Made by a program: the position numbers and the translations under genes. The notes under the pieces were generated by a model, which made no database searches, was not told the DNA's origin, and saw nothing but the letters and a program-made list of their open reading frames with translations. Shown one piece after another: positions 16,753-26,000 of a stretch of DNA of 64,000 nt (its first letter is position 1; every line of letters begins with the position of its first letter). Origin of the DNA: Scytonema sp045865695 (GTDB lineage Bacteria; Cyanobacteriota; Cyanobacteriia; Cyanobacteriales; Nostocaceae); assembly GCF_045865695.1 (NCBI RefSeq), contig NZ_BAACAP010000246.1:84330-148329 (forward strand), written 5' to 3'.

Positions 16753-17065
16753 AGTCAAGTCTAGGAGAGGAATGTGTCTAATTTTATCATATTAACAATA
16801 TGCTGATAGCAAGCAAAATACAAAAAAAGTCTGACAAAACATATTTTTGTAGTTGAAAACGAATCAATTCTTCTTAACAAGAAGTGCTATATGGATAGGT
16901 GCTCGTAGGCAGTTGACTTATCGTATATTCAAGAAGTGAGATGGGTTGCGATCGCTTCAACGCTTTCCAATTTGCAAAAAGAAAGCGATAGATCCGCTAC
17001 TATGTAAAAGATTGCAAATTACTAATTATTCGAGTACCCTGAATTGTCGTTTTACTTCTTTTGTC
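16753..17065. other. Intergenic, no feature recognised
   Basis: AT-rich DNA between divergent genes. It holds two divergent promoters by implication. In-frame codons extend the GNAT gene upstream to 16946 but lack protein-like character. Confidence 0.4.
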
Positions 17066-17596
17066 ATGCTATTTGATTTCACGATTCGCAGTGCCGAGTC
17101 TCAAGATCGTCCGGTTCTGGTCAAGTTAATGGAATTGCTTCAAGATACTGAATCTGAGTTACATCCTAATAGACCATCAGGTTCTCAGATTGGGAATGAA
17201 CATTTCGCTTATCTGGAAGAAATCGTTAAGAAACAAAATGGTCAGATTTATGTAGCCCAGTCCAAGGAGAGCATCATTGGTTTTGTAGTCTGTTTTGTAG
17301 AAGAACTGGATGAAGGGGACTTGCATATTGTTGAGCGGGAGCGAAAATACGGTTATATTTCCGATTTATACGTTTTGGAAACAATGCGAGAAGGAGGCGT
17401 GGGTGCTGCACTGATGAAAGCAGCTGAGAATTGGTTCTTAGATTTAGAGTTGGAAGTTGTGAGAGTGGGTTTGTTGTGTAGCAATGAAAAAGCAGCAAAG
17501 TTCTACCGTAAAGCTGGGTATCAACCCTATGAAATCGTTTATGAGAAGCGTCTTCAAAAAGAGCGGTTTTTATCAAAGCACATCTCTGTTCAGTGA
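17066..17596 (+). CDS. GNAT-family N-acetyltransferase
   Basis: The protein has 176 residues from ATG 17066, chosen because FDFTIRSAESQDRPVLVKLM is the usual GNAT beginning; an upstream extension of 40 codons is open but unlikely. Motif A is ISDLYVLETMREGGVGAALM with the acetyl-CoA loop (R)xGGVG, and the C-terminal NEKAAKFYRKAGYQPYE is motif B. The substrate is unknown. There is no operon partner. Confidence 0.85.
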   Translation: MLFDFTIRSAESQDRPVLVKLMELLQDTESELHPNRPSGSQIGNEHFAYLEEIVKKQNGQIYVAQSKESIIGFVVCFVEELDEGDLHIVERERKYGYISDLYVLETMREGGVGAALMKAAENWFLDLELEVVRVGLLCSNEKAAKFYRKAGYQPYEIVYEKRLQKERFLSKHISVQ

Positions 17597-17716
17597 TTCT
17601 GACTCCAATACCGTAACAGTTTTGACACCATACAATCCCGCCTATATCTTAAGCTTTTTTTTACACTAAAATTGACTCCAGAAGATGTAGATTGAAAAAA
17701 TGAGCGGAAGATTTCT

Positions 17717-20700
17717 GTGATACCACTTAACCTAGACTCTATAATTAATGCGATTTCTGGCATTGCCAGCCCACTTATTAAAGATAAGCTACAGCGTAAT
17801 GAAACTGTTATCAAATTTTTAAAACAATTTAACCTCGCTCCCGAACATCCACCTGCTGATTTTAGTGGGGTTTACGCCTATGCCTTGGTAGAGTACGGCG
17901 TTGGCAAACCCAAGTCATTCTTAGAACTTTTCCGCCACGAACAAATAAAACAAGCATTTCGCAAAGCCTTAGACCACAATAACCCCTCAATCCTCCTATC
18001 TGAAGTCGATACATTTGTTGGTGCTTATGCTTTAGGGGATGAAATCAAAACCCTGGGGCTTGATATTAAAAGAGAAGTTGCAGCATTTGCCACCGTATTT
18101 ATTGAAGTTGCCAAGCGTAGCCGCACCCCATCCGATGCACTCATAAGCCAGCAGATTGGTTCTCTGCACAGAAAAATTGCAACGATTACCGAACAATTAG
18201 ACAGGCTGCCAACTCTCGAAGGAATTCGTACCGAGATGGCAAGGCTGGCTTCCCAAAATTACCCAGCACTGCCAGAGGAAAGTACTGCAGTGGAAAACAA
18301 CTGTAAGGCTGTTGCACTTGCCCAACAAATGCGCGGGTGGTTTGAAACCTTGGGTTACCGTTTCGAGAAATATGAAATCTGGGCAGAAGATTACTTCGAG
18401 TGGATTATTAACATTCCCGTCAGACGCAATCGATATGACCGCATTCTCATACGTGGAATTGCCGGAGAAGCAGGGTTAAGTGATGCGATCGCGCTAAGTT
18501 CTTCAGTAGAACAACAACGCACGGACGAAGGTTGGTTAGTCACAGCCCGCCGCATCTCACGAACCGCTCGTAACGAAGTTCAAAAGGAAGAAAATCAACA
18601 TCTAGGATGCTACACCTTTGATGAACTCATAGCGCAAGATGCGGACTTTAGCGGGTATCTTGAATGGTTAGAAGCAGAGGTGAAACGGCGGAAGATAGAC
18701 CAAAAGTACGTTCCCCTTGCTTGCACCAAGGAAGAAATTGACCCGATCTCCAAACGCCAAATAGCAATCAGTCGTTATGACGAACTTGACGGCTGGATTG
18801 AGGGTTATATTGACCGTTGGCTTGATGACCCAGCAAAAGAGCATATTTCCATATTAGGAGAATTCGGGACTGGGAAAACTTGGTTTGCCATGCATTACGC
18901 TTGGGTAGCACTGCAGCGCTATCAAGATGCTCAAAAACGCGGGACTGAACTTCCCCGTTTGCCTTTGGTCATTCCCCTGCGCGACTATGCCAAAGCAGTC
19001 AGCGTAGAGTCACTGTTTTCTGAGTTTTTCTTTCGGAAGTACGAAATTCCTTTGCCCGGTTATTCCGTATTCGAGCAACTTAACTGTATGGGCAAGCTGC
19101 TGCTGATTTTCGATGGCTTTGATGAGATGGCAGCTCGTGTCGATCGCCAGGAGATGATTAACAACTTTTGGGAGTTAGCAAAGGTCGTTGTTCCTGGAGC
19201 TAAGGTCATCTTGACTTGCCGCACCGAGCATTTTCCAGAGGCAAAGGAAGGGAGAGCACTGCTTAATGCCGAACTTCAAGCATCAACTGCCAATTTAACA
19301 GGGGAAACACCACAGTTTGAAGTACTAGAACTGGAGAAATTTAACGACCACCAAATCCAGCAAGTCTTATCGTTCCAAGCTTTCCCTGATACAGTAAAGC
19401 AAGTGATGGGTAATCCCCAACTTTTGGATTTAGCACGTCGTCCAGTGATGACGGAGTTAATCCTAGAAGCACTACCAGATATTGAAGCCGGGTTACCTGT
19501 AGATATCTCGCGAGTTTACTTGTATGCCGTGCGTCACAAGATGGAACGGGATATCAAAGCAGAACGCACTTTTACTTCCTTAGCAGATAAGCTTTATTTC
19601 TTGTGCGAACTATCCTGGGAAATGCTGTCAACCAACCAAATGAGTTTCAACTATCGTTTATTCCCAAACCGCATCCGTCGTCTCTTTGGTTCTGTGGTGC
19701 AAGAAGAGAAAGATTTAGACCACTGGCACTACGATATGATGGGTCAAACAATGCTTATTCGGGATGCTGATGGTGATTACACTCCAGCCCATCGTTCCTT
19801 GTTAGAGTTCTTTGTCGCTTATAAGTTTGCTGCAGAATTGGGAGCGTTGGCACCTGATTTTATTGAGTTAGCGCGCTCGCAGTCATATTTGGATAAAAAT
19901 GTAGTACCTGTTGACTACACCTGGTCTGGTTATTTTTCACGTCAGTTAGATAAAGCTGGGAACTGTGTCGCAATGACTCCTTTAAAATCGTTTACAAGCG
20001 AGCCACTGGAGAAGTTAAGGGAGACAGTTGGGCGATCGCAACTTACAAAAGTGTTGATAGATCTGCTTGTGCCAATGTTGGGTAATAACAAGTCGCTTGT
20101 TAATGTTATTGAGGCAACGCGGGGGAAAAGTGAATCTGAGGTGGGTTATATTGGGGGGAATGCAGCAACATTATTAGTAAAGGTTGACAAGAAGGCACTA
20201 GACAACAAAAATCTCTCGTATGCTGTGATTATCGGGGCTAATTTTTCCGATGCTAGTTTGCGCGGTGTTAATTTTGCTGAAGCGAATTTAGCGAACACTG
20301 TTTTTCCTAAAGTCTTTGGTGCAATTTTTGCAGTGACATTTAGTCCTGATGGTAAGTTGTTTGCTACAAGTGATGCTAACTGTAAGATTCTTATTTGGAA
20401 ATGTGGGTATAGTCAACCAATTGCAGTCTCTGAAGGGCATAAAGATTGGATACGGTCAATTGTCTTTAGTCCAGATGGTAAAGTCCTAGTCAGTGCTAGT
20501 TATGACCAAACAATTAAATTATGGAATATCTCCACTGGAGAATGCCTAAAAACTTTACAAGGGCATAAAGGTCGGGTAAATTCTGTTGCTATCTCTCCTA
20601 ACAGTAAAATCCTAGCTAGTGGCAGTAGCGACAACACAATCGGAATCTGGAATATGCAAACTGGGGAATGCTTCCAAACCTTGCACGGTCATACCGACGA

Positions 20701-22171
20701 AATTCATTCAGTAACAATCAGTCCTGACAGTTTTACTCTAGTTAGTAGTAGCAGAGACAAGACAATTAAAATCTGGAGTATGCACGCTGGAGAATGCCAG
20801 AAAACCTTACAGGGACATAGCTATTCAGTAGATTCAGTAACAATCAGTTCTGACGGTGTAATCCTAGCTAGCTCTAGCGCTGATACAACAGTAAAGTTGT
20901 GGAGTATACATACAGGAGAATGCCAAAAAACCTTACAGGGACACAGTAAGGGAGTGCGAACAATAGCTTTTAGTACTGATAATAAAACTCTCATCAGTAG
21001 TAGTTACGATGAAACCATCAAGCTATGGGATATTAGTACCGGAGAATGTTTGAAAACTTTACAAGGACATAGCGGTCGGGTCAGGTCAGTAGCGATTAGT
21101 CCTGATGCAACGACTTTAATCAGTGGCGGTGATGACCAAACAATACGTCAATGGGATCTCCTTACGGGAGAATGTGTAAATATTTTGCAGGGTTATAGTA
21201 GTGCAGTGCGATCGGTAGCGATCGCTCCCAATAGTATAACTCTAGCTAGCAGTAGTGAAGAACAAACAGTGAAGCTATGGGACATAAGTACTGGAGAATG
21301 TCTAAAAAATTTACTTGGACACACAAGTAGGGTAAATTCAGTAGCTTTCAGTCCTGACGGGAAAACTCTAGCGACTAGTAGTTATGACCGAACAGTCAAA
21401 CTATGGGATGCTTGTAGTGGAGAATGCTTAAAAACTCTCAATGGGCATCGTGGTGGAGTCAATTCAGTAGTTTTTAGTCCTGGTGGTGACATTTTAATTA
21501 GCGCTGGTGGTGACAAAACAGTGAAACTATGGGACATTGAAACGGGAGAGTGTCTCAAAACCTTGCAAGGGCATACCAATTGGTTATGGTCAGTAGCTGT
21601 TAGTCCTGACGGTGCAACTATAGTTAGTGGCGGCGATGACAAAATGGTGAAGCTATGGAATAGCTATACAGGAAAATGCTTGAGCACCTTAGAAGGACAC
21701 CAACAATCTGTATGGTCATTAGCAATGAGTTCTGACGGTAAAACCCTAGCTAGTGGTAGTGATGATAATACAGTAAAATTATGGGATATTAGCACTGGGC
21801 AATGTCGCAAAACTTTACAAGGGCATATAAGCAGGATAGAGGCAATAGCTATTAGCACCAACGGTCAAATTTTAGTTAGTGGTAGTTTCGATCGCACAAT
21901 AAAACTTTGGGACACAAATACAGGAGAATGTTTGAGAACTTTATATGGTCATACTCAACGAGTACAGTCAGTCGCTATCAGTTTTGACGGTACGCTCTTA
22001 TTTAGTGGTAGTTATGATGAAACAATCAAGGTTTGGGATACCAATACAGGTGAATGCTTAAAGACTCTCATTAACAAGCCATATGCAGGAATGAAGATCG
22101 CGGGGATTAAGGGGTTAGCAAAATCTGAAAAATCTACGCTCAAAGCTTTAGGAGCAGTTGAAAACGAGTAA
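17717..22171 (+). CDS. NACHT ATPase with 14 WD40 repeats and an N-terminal putative nuclease-like region
   Basis: The protein has 1484 residues and starts at GTG 17717. Residues about 1-150 are helical. About 200-310 (WFETLGYRFEKYEIWAEDYF, then RYDRILIRGIAG) resemble a restriction-endonuclease-like sensor or effector; this is tentative. NACHT: Walker A GEFGTGKT near 383 and Walker B LLLIFDGFDEM near 461. A short pentapeptide-like stretch (ANFSDASLRGVNFAEANLAN) near 840 leads into 14 WD40 units (about 868-1452), enough for two seven-bladed propellers, with strongly conserved TGECLKTLQGH linkers. Such NLR-like proteins act as sensors, and several bacterial NACHT proteins defend against phage. 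It is monocistronic. Confidence 0.9.
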   Translation: MIPLNLDSIINAISGIASPLIKDKLQRNETVIKFLKQFNLAPEHPPADFSGVYAYALVEYGVGKPKSFLELFRHEQIKQAFRKALDHNNPSILLSEVDTFVGAYALGDEIKTLGLDIKREVAAFATVFIEVAKRSRTPSDALISQQIGSLHRKIATITEQLDRLPTLEGIRTEMARLASQNYPALPEESTAVENNCKAVALAQQMRGWFETLGYRFEKYEIWAEDYFEWIINIPVRRNRYDRILIRGIAGEAGLSDAIALSSSVEQQRTDEGWLVTARRISRTARNEVQKEENQHLGCYTFDELIAQDADFSGYLEWLEAEVKRRKIDQKYVPLACTKEEIDPISKRQIAISRYDELDGWIEGYIDRWLDDPAKEHISILGEFGTGKTWFAMHYAWVALQRYQDAQKRGTELPRLPLVIPLRDYAKAVSVESLFSEFFFRKYEIPLPGYSVFEQLNCMGKLLLIFDGFDEMAARVDRQEMINNFWELAKVVVPGAKVILTCRTEHFPEAKEGRALLNAELQASTANLTGETPQFEVLELEKFNDHQIQQVLSFQAFPDTVKQVMGNPQLLDLARRPVMTELILEALPDIEAGLPVDISRVYLYAVRHKMERDIKAERTFTSLADKLYFLCELSWEMLSTNQMSFNYRLFPNRIRRLFGSVVQEEKDLDHWHYDMMGQTMLIRDADGDYTPAHRSLLEFFVAYKFAAELGALAPDFIELARSQSYLDKNVVPVDYTWSGYFSRQLDKAGNCVAMTPLKSFTSEPLEKLRETVGRSQLTKVLIDLLVPMLGNNKSLVNVIEATRGKSESEVGYIGGNAATLLVKVDKKALDNKNLSYAVIIGANFSDASLRGVNFAEANLANTVFPKVFGAIFAVTFSPDGKLFATSDANCKILIWKCGYSQPIAVSEGHKDWIRSIVFSPDGKVLVSASYDQTIKLWNISTGECLKTLQGHKGRVNSVAISPNSKILASGSSDNTIGIWNMQTGECFQTLHGHTDEIHSVTISPDSFTLVSSSRDKTIKIWSMHAGECQKTLQGHSYSVDSVTISSDGVILASSSADTTVKLWSIHTGECQKTLQGHSKGVRTIAFSTDNKTLISSSYDETIKLWDISTGECLKTLQGHSGRVRSVAISPDATTLISGGDDQTIRQWDLLTGECVNILQGYSSAVRSVAIAPNSITLASSSEEQTVKLWDISTGECLKNLLGHTSRVNSVAFSPDGKTLATSSYDRTVKLWDACSGECLKTLNGHRGGVNSVVFSPGGDILISAGGDKTVKLWDIETGECLKTLQGHTNWLWSVAVSPDGATIVSGGDDKMVKLWNSYTGKCLSTLEGHQQSVWSLAMSSDGKTLASGSDDNTVKLWDISTGQCRKTLQGHISRIEAIAISTNGQILVSGSFDRTIKLWDTNTGECLRTLYGHTQRVQSVAISFDGTLLFSGSYDETIKVWDTNTGECLKTLINKPYAGMKIAGIKGLAKSEKSTLKALGAVENE

Positions 22172-22562
22172 ATTTTTCTTCAGTCACTTGCTCCCTTGAT
22201 AAATCCCAGGATAATTGACCGTTAATTTAAATCTTGGCAAATCTAGGCATTCCTAGACATCTAGATAAGCACAGCAACGGATACTGCACTATTTCCCGTT
22301 AGATTTCCACCAACTTCGAGAAGCCTTAATTAATTAAGTTGTTCGGAAATCTACGTTTGATGACGAATCATCAAACTGATTTAAAAACGTAACCTCTCGC
22401 GTCCTGTTAAGACGAGCACTTAAATATGAATCTATTTGCGTGAAACCGAACGTGCTTTCCCGTAGGCTAGGCGGACTCGGAAACAAATAAATTTTTTTAA
22501 ACGATATTACTGGATTTCGTAATTAAAGTCAATGACTAATTCAGTAAATTTCCGCACCTGCT
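22172..22562. other. Intergenic, no gene recognised
   Basis: About 390 bp with short inverted repeats (CTTAATTAATTAAG near 22325) and mixed composition. No frame has protein-like character. A plus-strand frame from 22532 is antisense to the GNAT gene and was rejected. Confidence 0.4.
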
Positions 22563-23132
22563 CTAGGAATGCCGAGATCTGCCCAGATTTGTTGGAACAG
22601 CAGTTAACCCTTTGCGAGAAAGTTGGCTGTATAGTTTTGGTAATCTATGCCTGGGTATCGGTACAAAACCGAGGCGCGTATAAAAATAAAGCGCTTTGGG
22701 AAAGGGAACAACATAAACAGGTTTATTTACTTCTTTAAGGAGAGTTTTCACTAAACAAGTCCCCAAACCTTTCTTTTGATGAATATATTTAATATGTAAT
22801 CTATAAAGTTCTGAATAATTTTGAAAATGTTGAACCATTGCACAAGCTACAATTTTGCGATCGTATTCAATAACCCATGACTGTGATGATTTAATAATTG
22901 ACATCTGATAAAGATGTACTATAGCTAAAATTCCAAGAAATCCCAAACACAATTCAAGTATTAGAGATTTAATAGGTATATCTAAAAATAGGTAAGATAG
23001 TAGTAATAGACAACACCAAAATAAGCCTAAAACTTTATAGTCAATAAAGCATATTTGAATGATTCCAAATGTATCTTTACTTGTACTAGAACGAAGAGAA
23101 TATCCGGGTGGCAAATAACCGATCTCACTCAT
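22563..23132 (-). CDS. Membrane-anchored GNAT-like acetyltransferase
   Basis: The protein has 189 residues from ATG 23132. It begins with a GNAT-like strand (PPGYSLRSSTSKD), then a strongly hydrophobic double segment (about 33-75) inserted where helices 1-2 of GNAT should be. Then come the acetyl-CoA part YRLHIKYIHQKKGLGTCLVK and the end ALYFYTRLGFVPIP. So the fold is split by a membrane hairpin, a known but uncommon cyanobacterial arrangement. The substrate is unknown. The last about 20 residues look unrelated and may be a run-on. Confidence 0.7.
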   Translation of the reverse strand: MSEIGYLPPGYSLRSSTSKDTFGIIQICFIDYKVLGLFWCCLLLLSYLFLDIPIKSLILELCLGFLGILAIVHLYQMSIIKSSQSWVIEYDRKIVACAMVQHFQNYSELYRLHIKYIHQKKGLGTCLVKTLLKEVNKPVYVVPFPKALYFYTRLGFVPIPRHRLPKLYSQLSRKGLTAVPTNLGRSRHS

Positions 23133-23141
23133 AAAAAACAA

Positions 23142-23499
23142 AATTATAAAAAATCTAAAGATTAATTAGCATTTATAGTTTAAATTTGTCCTCAGAAATT
23201 TCTACAGTTTAATTTGATAAAACATAATTAGCAAACGTAATAATGAGTAGATAGGCAGAAGTAAACCGAACTACTTTACAAAATGTAAATCACCTGAAAT
23301 TCTTACTAAAGTCAAAAACTCCGACTTCTCAAAGAAGTCGGGGTTCTTACAGCCAGTTACCCTCTATGGGTTTTTCCATGAGACAGCAAAAGAAGCGGAT
23401 AAAGAAACTGCTAGACTTGTACTGAAAGTACCTGACAGAGAAGAACAAAACTAACTATCATATATAATATTAGATGACTATTCCCTACTAAATATTTAC
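23142..23499. other. Intergenic stretch with a 9-bp hairpin
   Basis: CCGACTTCT (23321-23329) and AGAAGTCGG (23333-23341) form a perfect stem with loop CAA. There is no T-run, so it is a repeat-type hairpin rather than a clear terminator. About 23359-23453 a frame reads FFHETAKEADKETARLVLKV before a stop, possibly the tail of a lost gene. Otherwise nothing was seen. Confidence 0.45.
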
Positions 23500-23967
23500 A
23501 TGACAATCTCTATCCATCAAACGCCAAAAAACATTCTACCAACACAAGAGCAAGCAGCTGTTGCACAAGCAAGTTGTGAAGTTTTGGCATCCTTGCCAAA
23601 AGACCAAAGCTACTACAATATAGAGGTCATGGAAAATGAAACTCAAGGGAAGAAAGTAACTATACCTGCTCCTGCTCTCGATTTACTGATTGAGATTTTA
23701 GCAATGATGGGTCAGGGTAATACTGTAAAAGTAACTGCGCTCCCGAAGGAGCTAAATATTTCTCATACAGCAGATATTTTAGGTGTTTCCAAGGATTATG
23801 TGTGGAGTTTACTTGATGCAGGACAAATTCCCTATAAAATCGCAGGAAACCTCCGCACGATGCATTATGAAGATGTCATTGAATATAAGAACCGTCAAGA
23901 TACCGCTCGGATGAAAGCCCTTGATGAACTTGCTGCTCAAGCGCAAGAACTCGACATGGGATACTAA
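23500..23967 (+). CDS. Orphan antitoxin with excisionase-type helix-turn-helix
   Basis: The protein has 155 residues and is a clear paralog of 12204-12671, sharing LPTQEQAAVAQASCEVLASL-type beginning, HTADILGVSKDYVWSLLDAG with QIPYKI, and the end AQELDMGY. In the other locus a PIN toxin follows after 4 nt. Here an ATG follows after 3 nt, but only about eight toxin-like codons remain before the frame becomes XisH-like (see 23971). The antitoxin itself is intact and could still bind DNA or a toxin made elsewhere. Confidence 0.8.
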   Translation: MTISIHQTPKNILPTQEQAAVAQASCEVLASLPKDQSYYNIEVMENETQGKKVTIPAPALDLLIEILAMMGQGNTVKVTALPKELNISHTADILGVSKDYVWSLLDAGQIPYKIAGNLRTMHYEDVIEYKNRQDTARMKALDELAAQAQELDMGY

Positions 23968-23970
23968 TTC

Positions 23971-24090
23971 ATGTCAAACTTGACAGTTTTGTTTGAGGAA
24001 CCAATTGGTAAACTTTTAATAGAGAGCGAGAATCTCTATCTAGTCGTATTCAATCCTGATAGTGAGACGATTGTGCAATGGATACCTTAG
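23971..24090 (+). pseudogene. Fusion remnant: PIN-toxin start joined to XisH C-terminus
   Basis: The 39-codon frame starts MSNLTVLF, matching where and how a PIN toxin of this pair would begin, then continues EEPIGKLLIESENLYLVVFN and ends ETIVQWIP, which resembles the end of XisH proteins. Its stop overlaps the xisI start by 13 bp, the usual xisH/xisI junction. A deletion from the toxin start into the xisH end explains this. The product would lack both catalytic cores. Confidence 0.6.
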
Positions 24091-24413
24091 ATGCTTATCG
24101 ACGCATTATTAAAGACGTATTAATTCCATATACACAAATTCCTTACTCCCACGGAGACATTCACTGTAAAACAGTCTTTGATAGCGAAAATGATGATTAT
24201 CTACTCGTTACTTTGGGCTGGGATGGTGTGAAGCGAATTCACGGTTGTTTAGTCCATATTGAAATTATTGATGGCAAAGTGTGGGTGCAACGGGACGATA
24301 CAGAAGATGGCGTTACCTATGAATTAGTAGACGCAGGAATTCCCAAAGATAAGATCGTGTTAGGATTTCATCCACCTAACGTTCGTCCCCATACAGGATA
24401 TGCAGTTGCTTGA
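24078..24413 (+). CDS. xisI: XisI family protein
   Basis: The protein has 111 residues with the XisI hallmarks: YRRIIKDVLIPYTQIPYSHG, then DYLLVTLGWDGVKRIHGCL, IHIEIIDGKVWVQRDDTEDG-like centre and the end IVLGFHPPNVRPHTGYAVA. XisI was described as a controlling factor for excision of the fdxN element in Anabaena and is widespread with XisH in cyanobacteria. Here XisH survives only as a fragment, so XisI is probably unpaired. Confidence 0.9.
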   Translation: MDTLDAYRRIIKDVLIPYTQIPYSHGDIHCKTVFDSENDDYLLVTLGWDGVKRIHGCLVHIEIIDGKVWVQRDDTEDGVTYELVDAGIPKDKIVLGFHPPNVRPHTGYAVA

Positions 24414-24526
24414 CGTAACATAAAAAAGATCTTGGTGGTGCGTTACAGCTGTGCTAACACACCTTGCCTTTTAGACGATCGCGAAGAAACGGTAAGAACA
24501 AAACAATTCATCGTTTTGTGTTTGAG

Positions 24527-24709
24527 TTACCACCTCTCCACCCACAATCCCTCAACTTCTTGAAAATGAGCATCACGCGAAATTAGAGTTAATTGGTACT
24601 GTATGGCAACAGCAGCGATCCAAATGTCATTATCAGGGATAGGTCGCCCTTTTTGTCGTAAAAGATTTCTAATTTGCCCATACTGAGTGGCTGTCACTAG
24701 ATCGCACAT
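24527..24709 (-). pseudogene. VapC-type PIN toxin, C-terminal fragment
   Basis: The 60-residue frame contains QIRNLLRQKGRPIPDNDIWI and AVAIQYQLTLISRDAHFQEV, the C-terminal half of a VapC PIN domain with the DNDIWIAA acidic motif and the RDAHF site. The N-terminal half with the first Asp is missing. Only 46 bp separate it from the antitoxin at 24756, whereas an intact VapC needs about 200 bp more. An internal deletion removed it. Confidence 0.75.
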
Positions 24710-24755
24710 TGTGTATAGTTTATTTAGAGGGGTTTATAACAAAACATCATTAATA

Positions 24756-24983
24756 CTATGCTTCCAAGTCAACCTGTTCCCAATCTTCCTTTACAGCCTC
24801 CAGCATAATTTTGGCATCTTCATCTGAAATAGTACCAGCAAATTGCAACAAATTTTTTCCAGGCACACCTATAGGATTTTTGGTGGCTAAATATTGAGCA
24901 AAATCCAGCACTTGCTTCTGCTGCTCATCACTTAATTTGTTAAGTTGAGCAAGAATTTGTTTTTCAACTAATGGGTTAATCAT
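24756..24983 (-). CDS. VapB-like antitoxin (DUF2281 type)
   Basis: The protein has 75 residues: MINPLVEKQILAQLNKLSDE, then QQKQVLDFAQYLATK and an acidic DEDAKIMLEAVKEDWEQVD end. This is the usual small antitoxin upstream of VapC toxins in cyanobacteria. A good AAAAAGGAA ribosome site precedes ATG 24983. Its toxin is a fragment. Confidence 0.7.
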   Translation of the reverse strand: MINPLVEKQILAQLNKLSDEQQKQVLDFAQYLATKNPIGVPGKNLLQFAGTISDEDAKIMLEAVKEDWEQVDLEA

Positions 24984-25180
24984 AAAATTCCTTTTTACCA
25001 GAAAGTTGTTGCTCTACTAGTTCCCGATTAGATAATAAGACTAACTCAATAACTTCCCGCAGGCTTTCCCTTGCTTCTTGCAGAGTTCTCTCTTGAACAT
25101 TCGCACTTCTGTAATTCTTGAATGTAACCAATATACCAGCTATCCACTTCTTCAAATATTGCAGTAAAGGTGTTTTCCAT
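24976..25180 (-). pseudogene. HicB-type antitoxin, frameshifted
   Basis: From ATG 25180 one frame reads MENTFTAIFEEVDSWYIGYI-QELQ. The neighbouring frame then continues ANVQERTLQEARESLREVIE and LVLLSNRELVEQQLSGKK. Together they form a HicB antitoxin broken by about one extra base near 25118. Its last codons run into the ribosome site and start of the VapB-like gene at 24983, so the natural end is also lost. No HicA toxin is adjacent. Confidence 0.65.
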
Positions 25181-25270
25181 ACGGCTAATGTTCCTATCTT
25201 TTCAAGAATAGCACAAATCATGTTGTCGCACGGGAGCGAAAATGTCTCTTTCCCATTCCCCAGTTCCCAA

Positions 25271-25471
25271 TCACCTGTGTGATTGCTTTTTACGTTGCCG
25301 GAAAGCATCGCGTAATATCTTTGTGTCTTCGTCATACGGGTTGAGTTGAATCGCGCGATCGTAGTTTGATAGAGTATCATCATCTTTACCTTGGGCCTCA
25401 TAGACTCGTCCAAGTCCAGACAACGCCTCCCGAGCGGCTGAATTGAGTTGAATCGCTCGAAATCTTACCAC
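25271..25471 (-). pseudogene. TPR-protein C-terminal fragment
   Basis: The frame encodes about one and a half tetratricopeptide units (REALSGLGRVYEAQGKDDDT, then LSNYDRAIQLNPYDED) and ends RKKQSHR. No start of a longer TPR protein is present upstream. It is a relic within the 24.5-26 kb graveyard. Confidence 0.5.
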
Positions 25472-25537
25472 TTAATGGCAAGCACTGAGATATGATGTAG
25501 AAGAAAGTCGAGCGGAAAAAATAACGATTAACCAAAC

Positions 25538-25741
25538 ATGACTTTAACCGAACTCCTTCGGTGCATTCAACAACTTTCCCCACAAGAAAAGCTGAAGTTA
25601 ATCCGTATCCTAGCCGAAGAACTCGATACCAAAGAAGATATCTCTCCTCTAGAGCCATATAAAACTTACAATTTACCAACACCTTATGATAACTTTGGTG
25701 TTGGAGAACTCATAATGCAAGCAATGGAGCAAACTCAATAA
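25538..25741 (+). CDS. Small antitoxin-like protein
   Basis: The protein has 67 residues: MTLTELLRCIQQLSPQEKLK, LIRILAEELDTKEDISPLEP, then YKTYNLPTPYDNFGVGELIM. The helical start and the LEPYKTY..PTPYDNFG motif are familiar from small cyanobacterial proteins encoded before PIN or protease-like partners. A 34-codon frame starting at ATG 25761 follows and is probably a truncated partner. Function is inferred from context only. Confidence 0.55.
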   Translation: MTLTELLRCIQQLSPQEKLKLIRILAEELDTKEDISPLEPYKTYNLPTPYDNFGVGELIMQAMEQTQ

Positions 25742-25779
25742 AGCGATTAAATACACTCATATGCGTTTTAAATACTCAA

Positions 25780-25915
25780 CTACCAATCCATCTCAAAATG
25801 AGTTTGAAATAAATAACTCCAAGGAGTGCCAGCCTAGTAATATAACTATAATTTTGCTGAACTAATGAGTCTCCAAGTAAAGAAATGAAGATATTAGTAT
25901 CCAGTAAAACTTGCT
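25780..25915 (-). pseudogene. Possible VapC N-terminal fragment
   Basis: On the minus strand, one frame reads LLDTNIFISLLGDSLVQQNY then SYITRLALLGVIYF. LLDTNIFISLL matches the first motif of PIN toxins with the catalytic Asp. There is no start codon and the rest of the domain is missing. The match is short, so it could be chance. Confidence 0.4.
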
Positions 25916-26000
25916 ACTGGTCGCTTAAGGTAGGCTGATACAACCAACACAACGATTGTTACAAACAGCAAGCAGATGCTTTGTTCATCCGTTGACACAA

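Noticed and set aside
22532..22738. 68-codon plus-strand frame
   Set aside because: Antisense to the end of the membrane GNAT gene and without recognisable features.
24976..25413. A single 145-residue protein upstream of VapB
   Set aside because: It joins repeat DNA and part of a TPR relic to a frameshifted HicB; the HicB frame from 25180 explains the conserved part.
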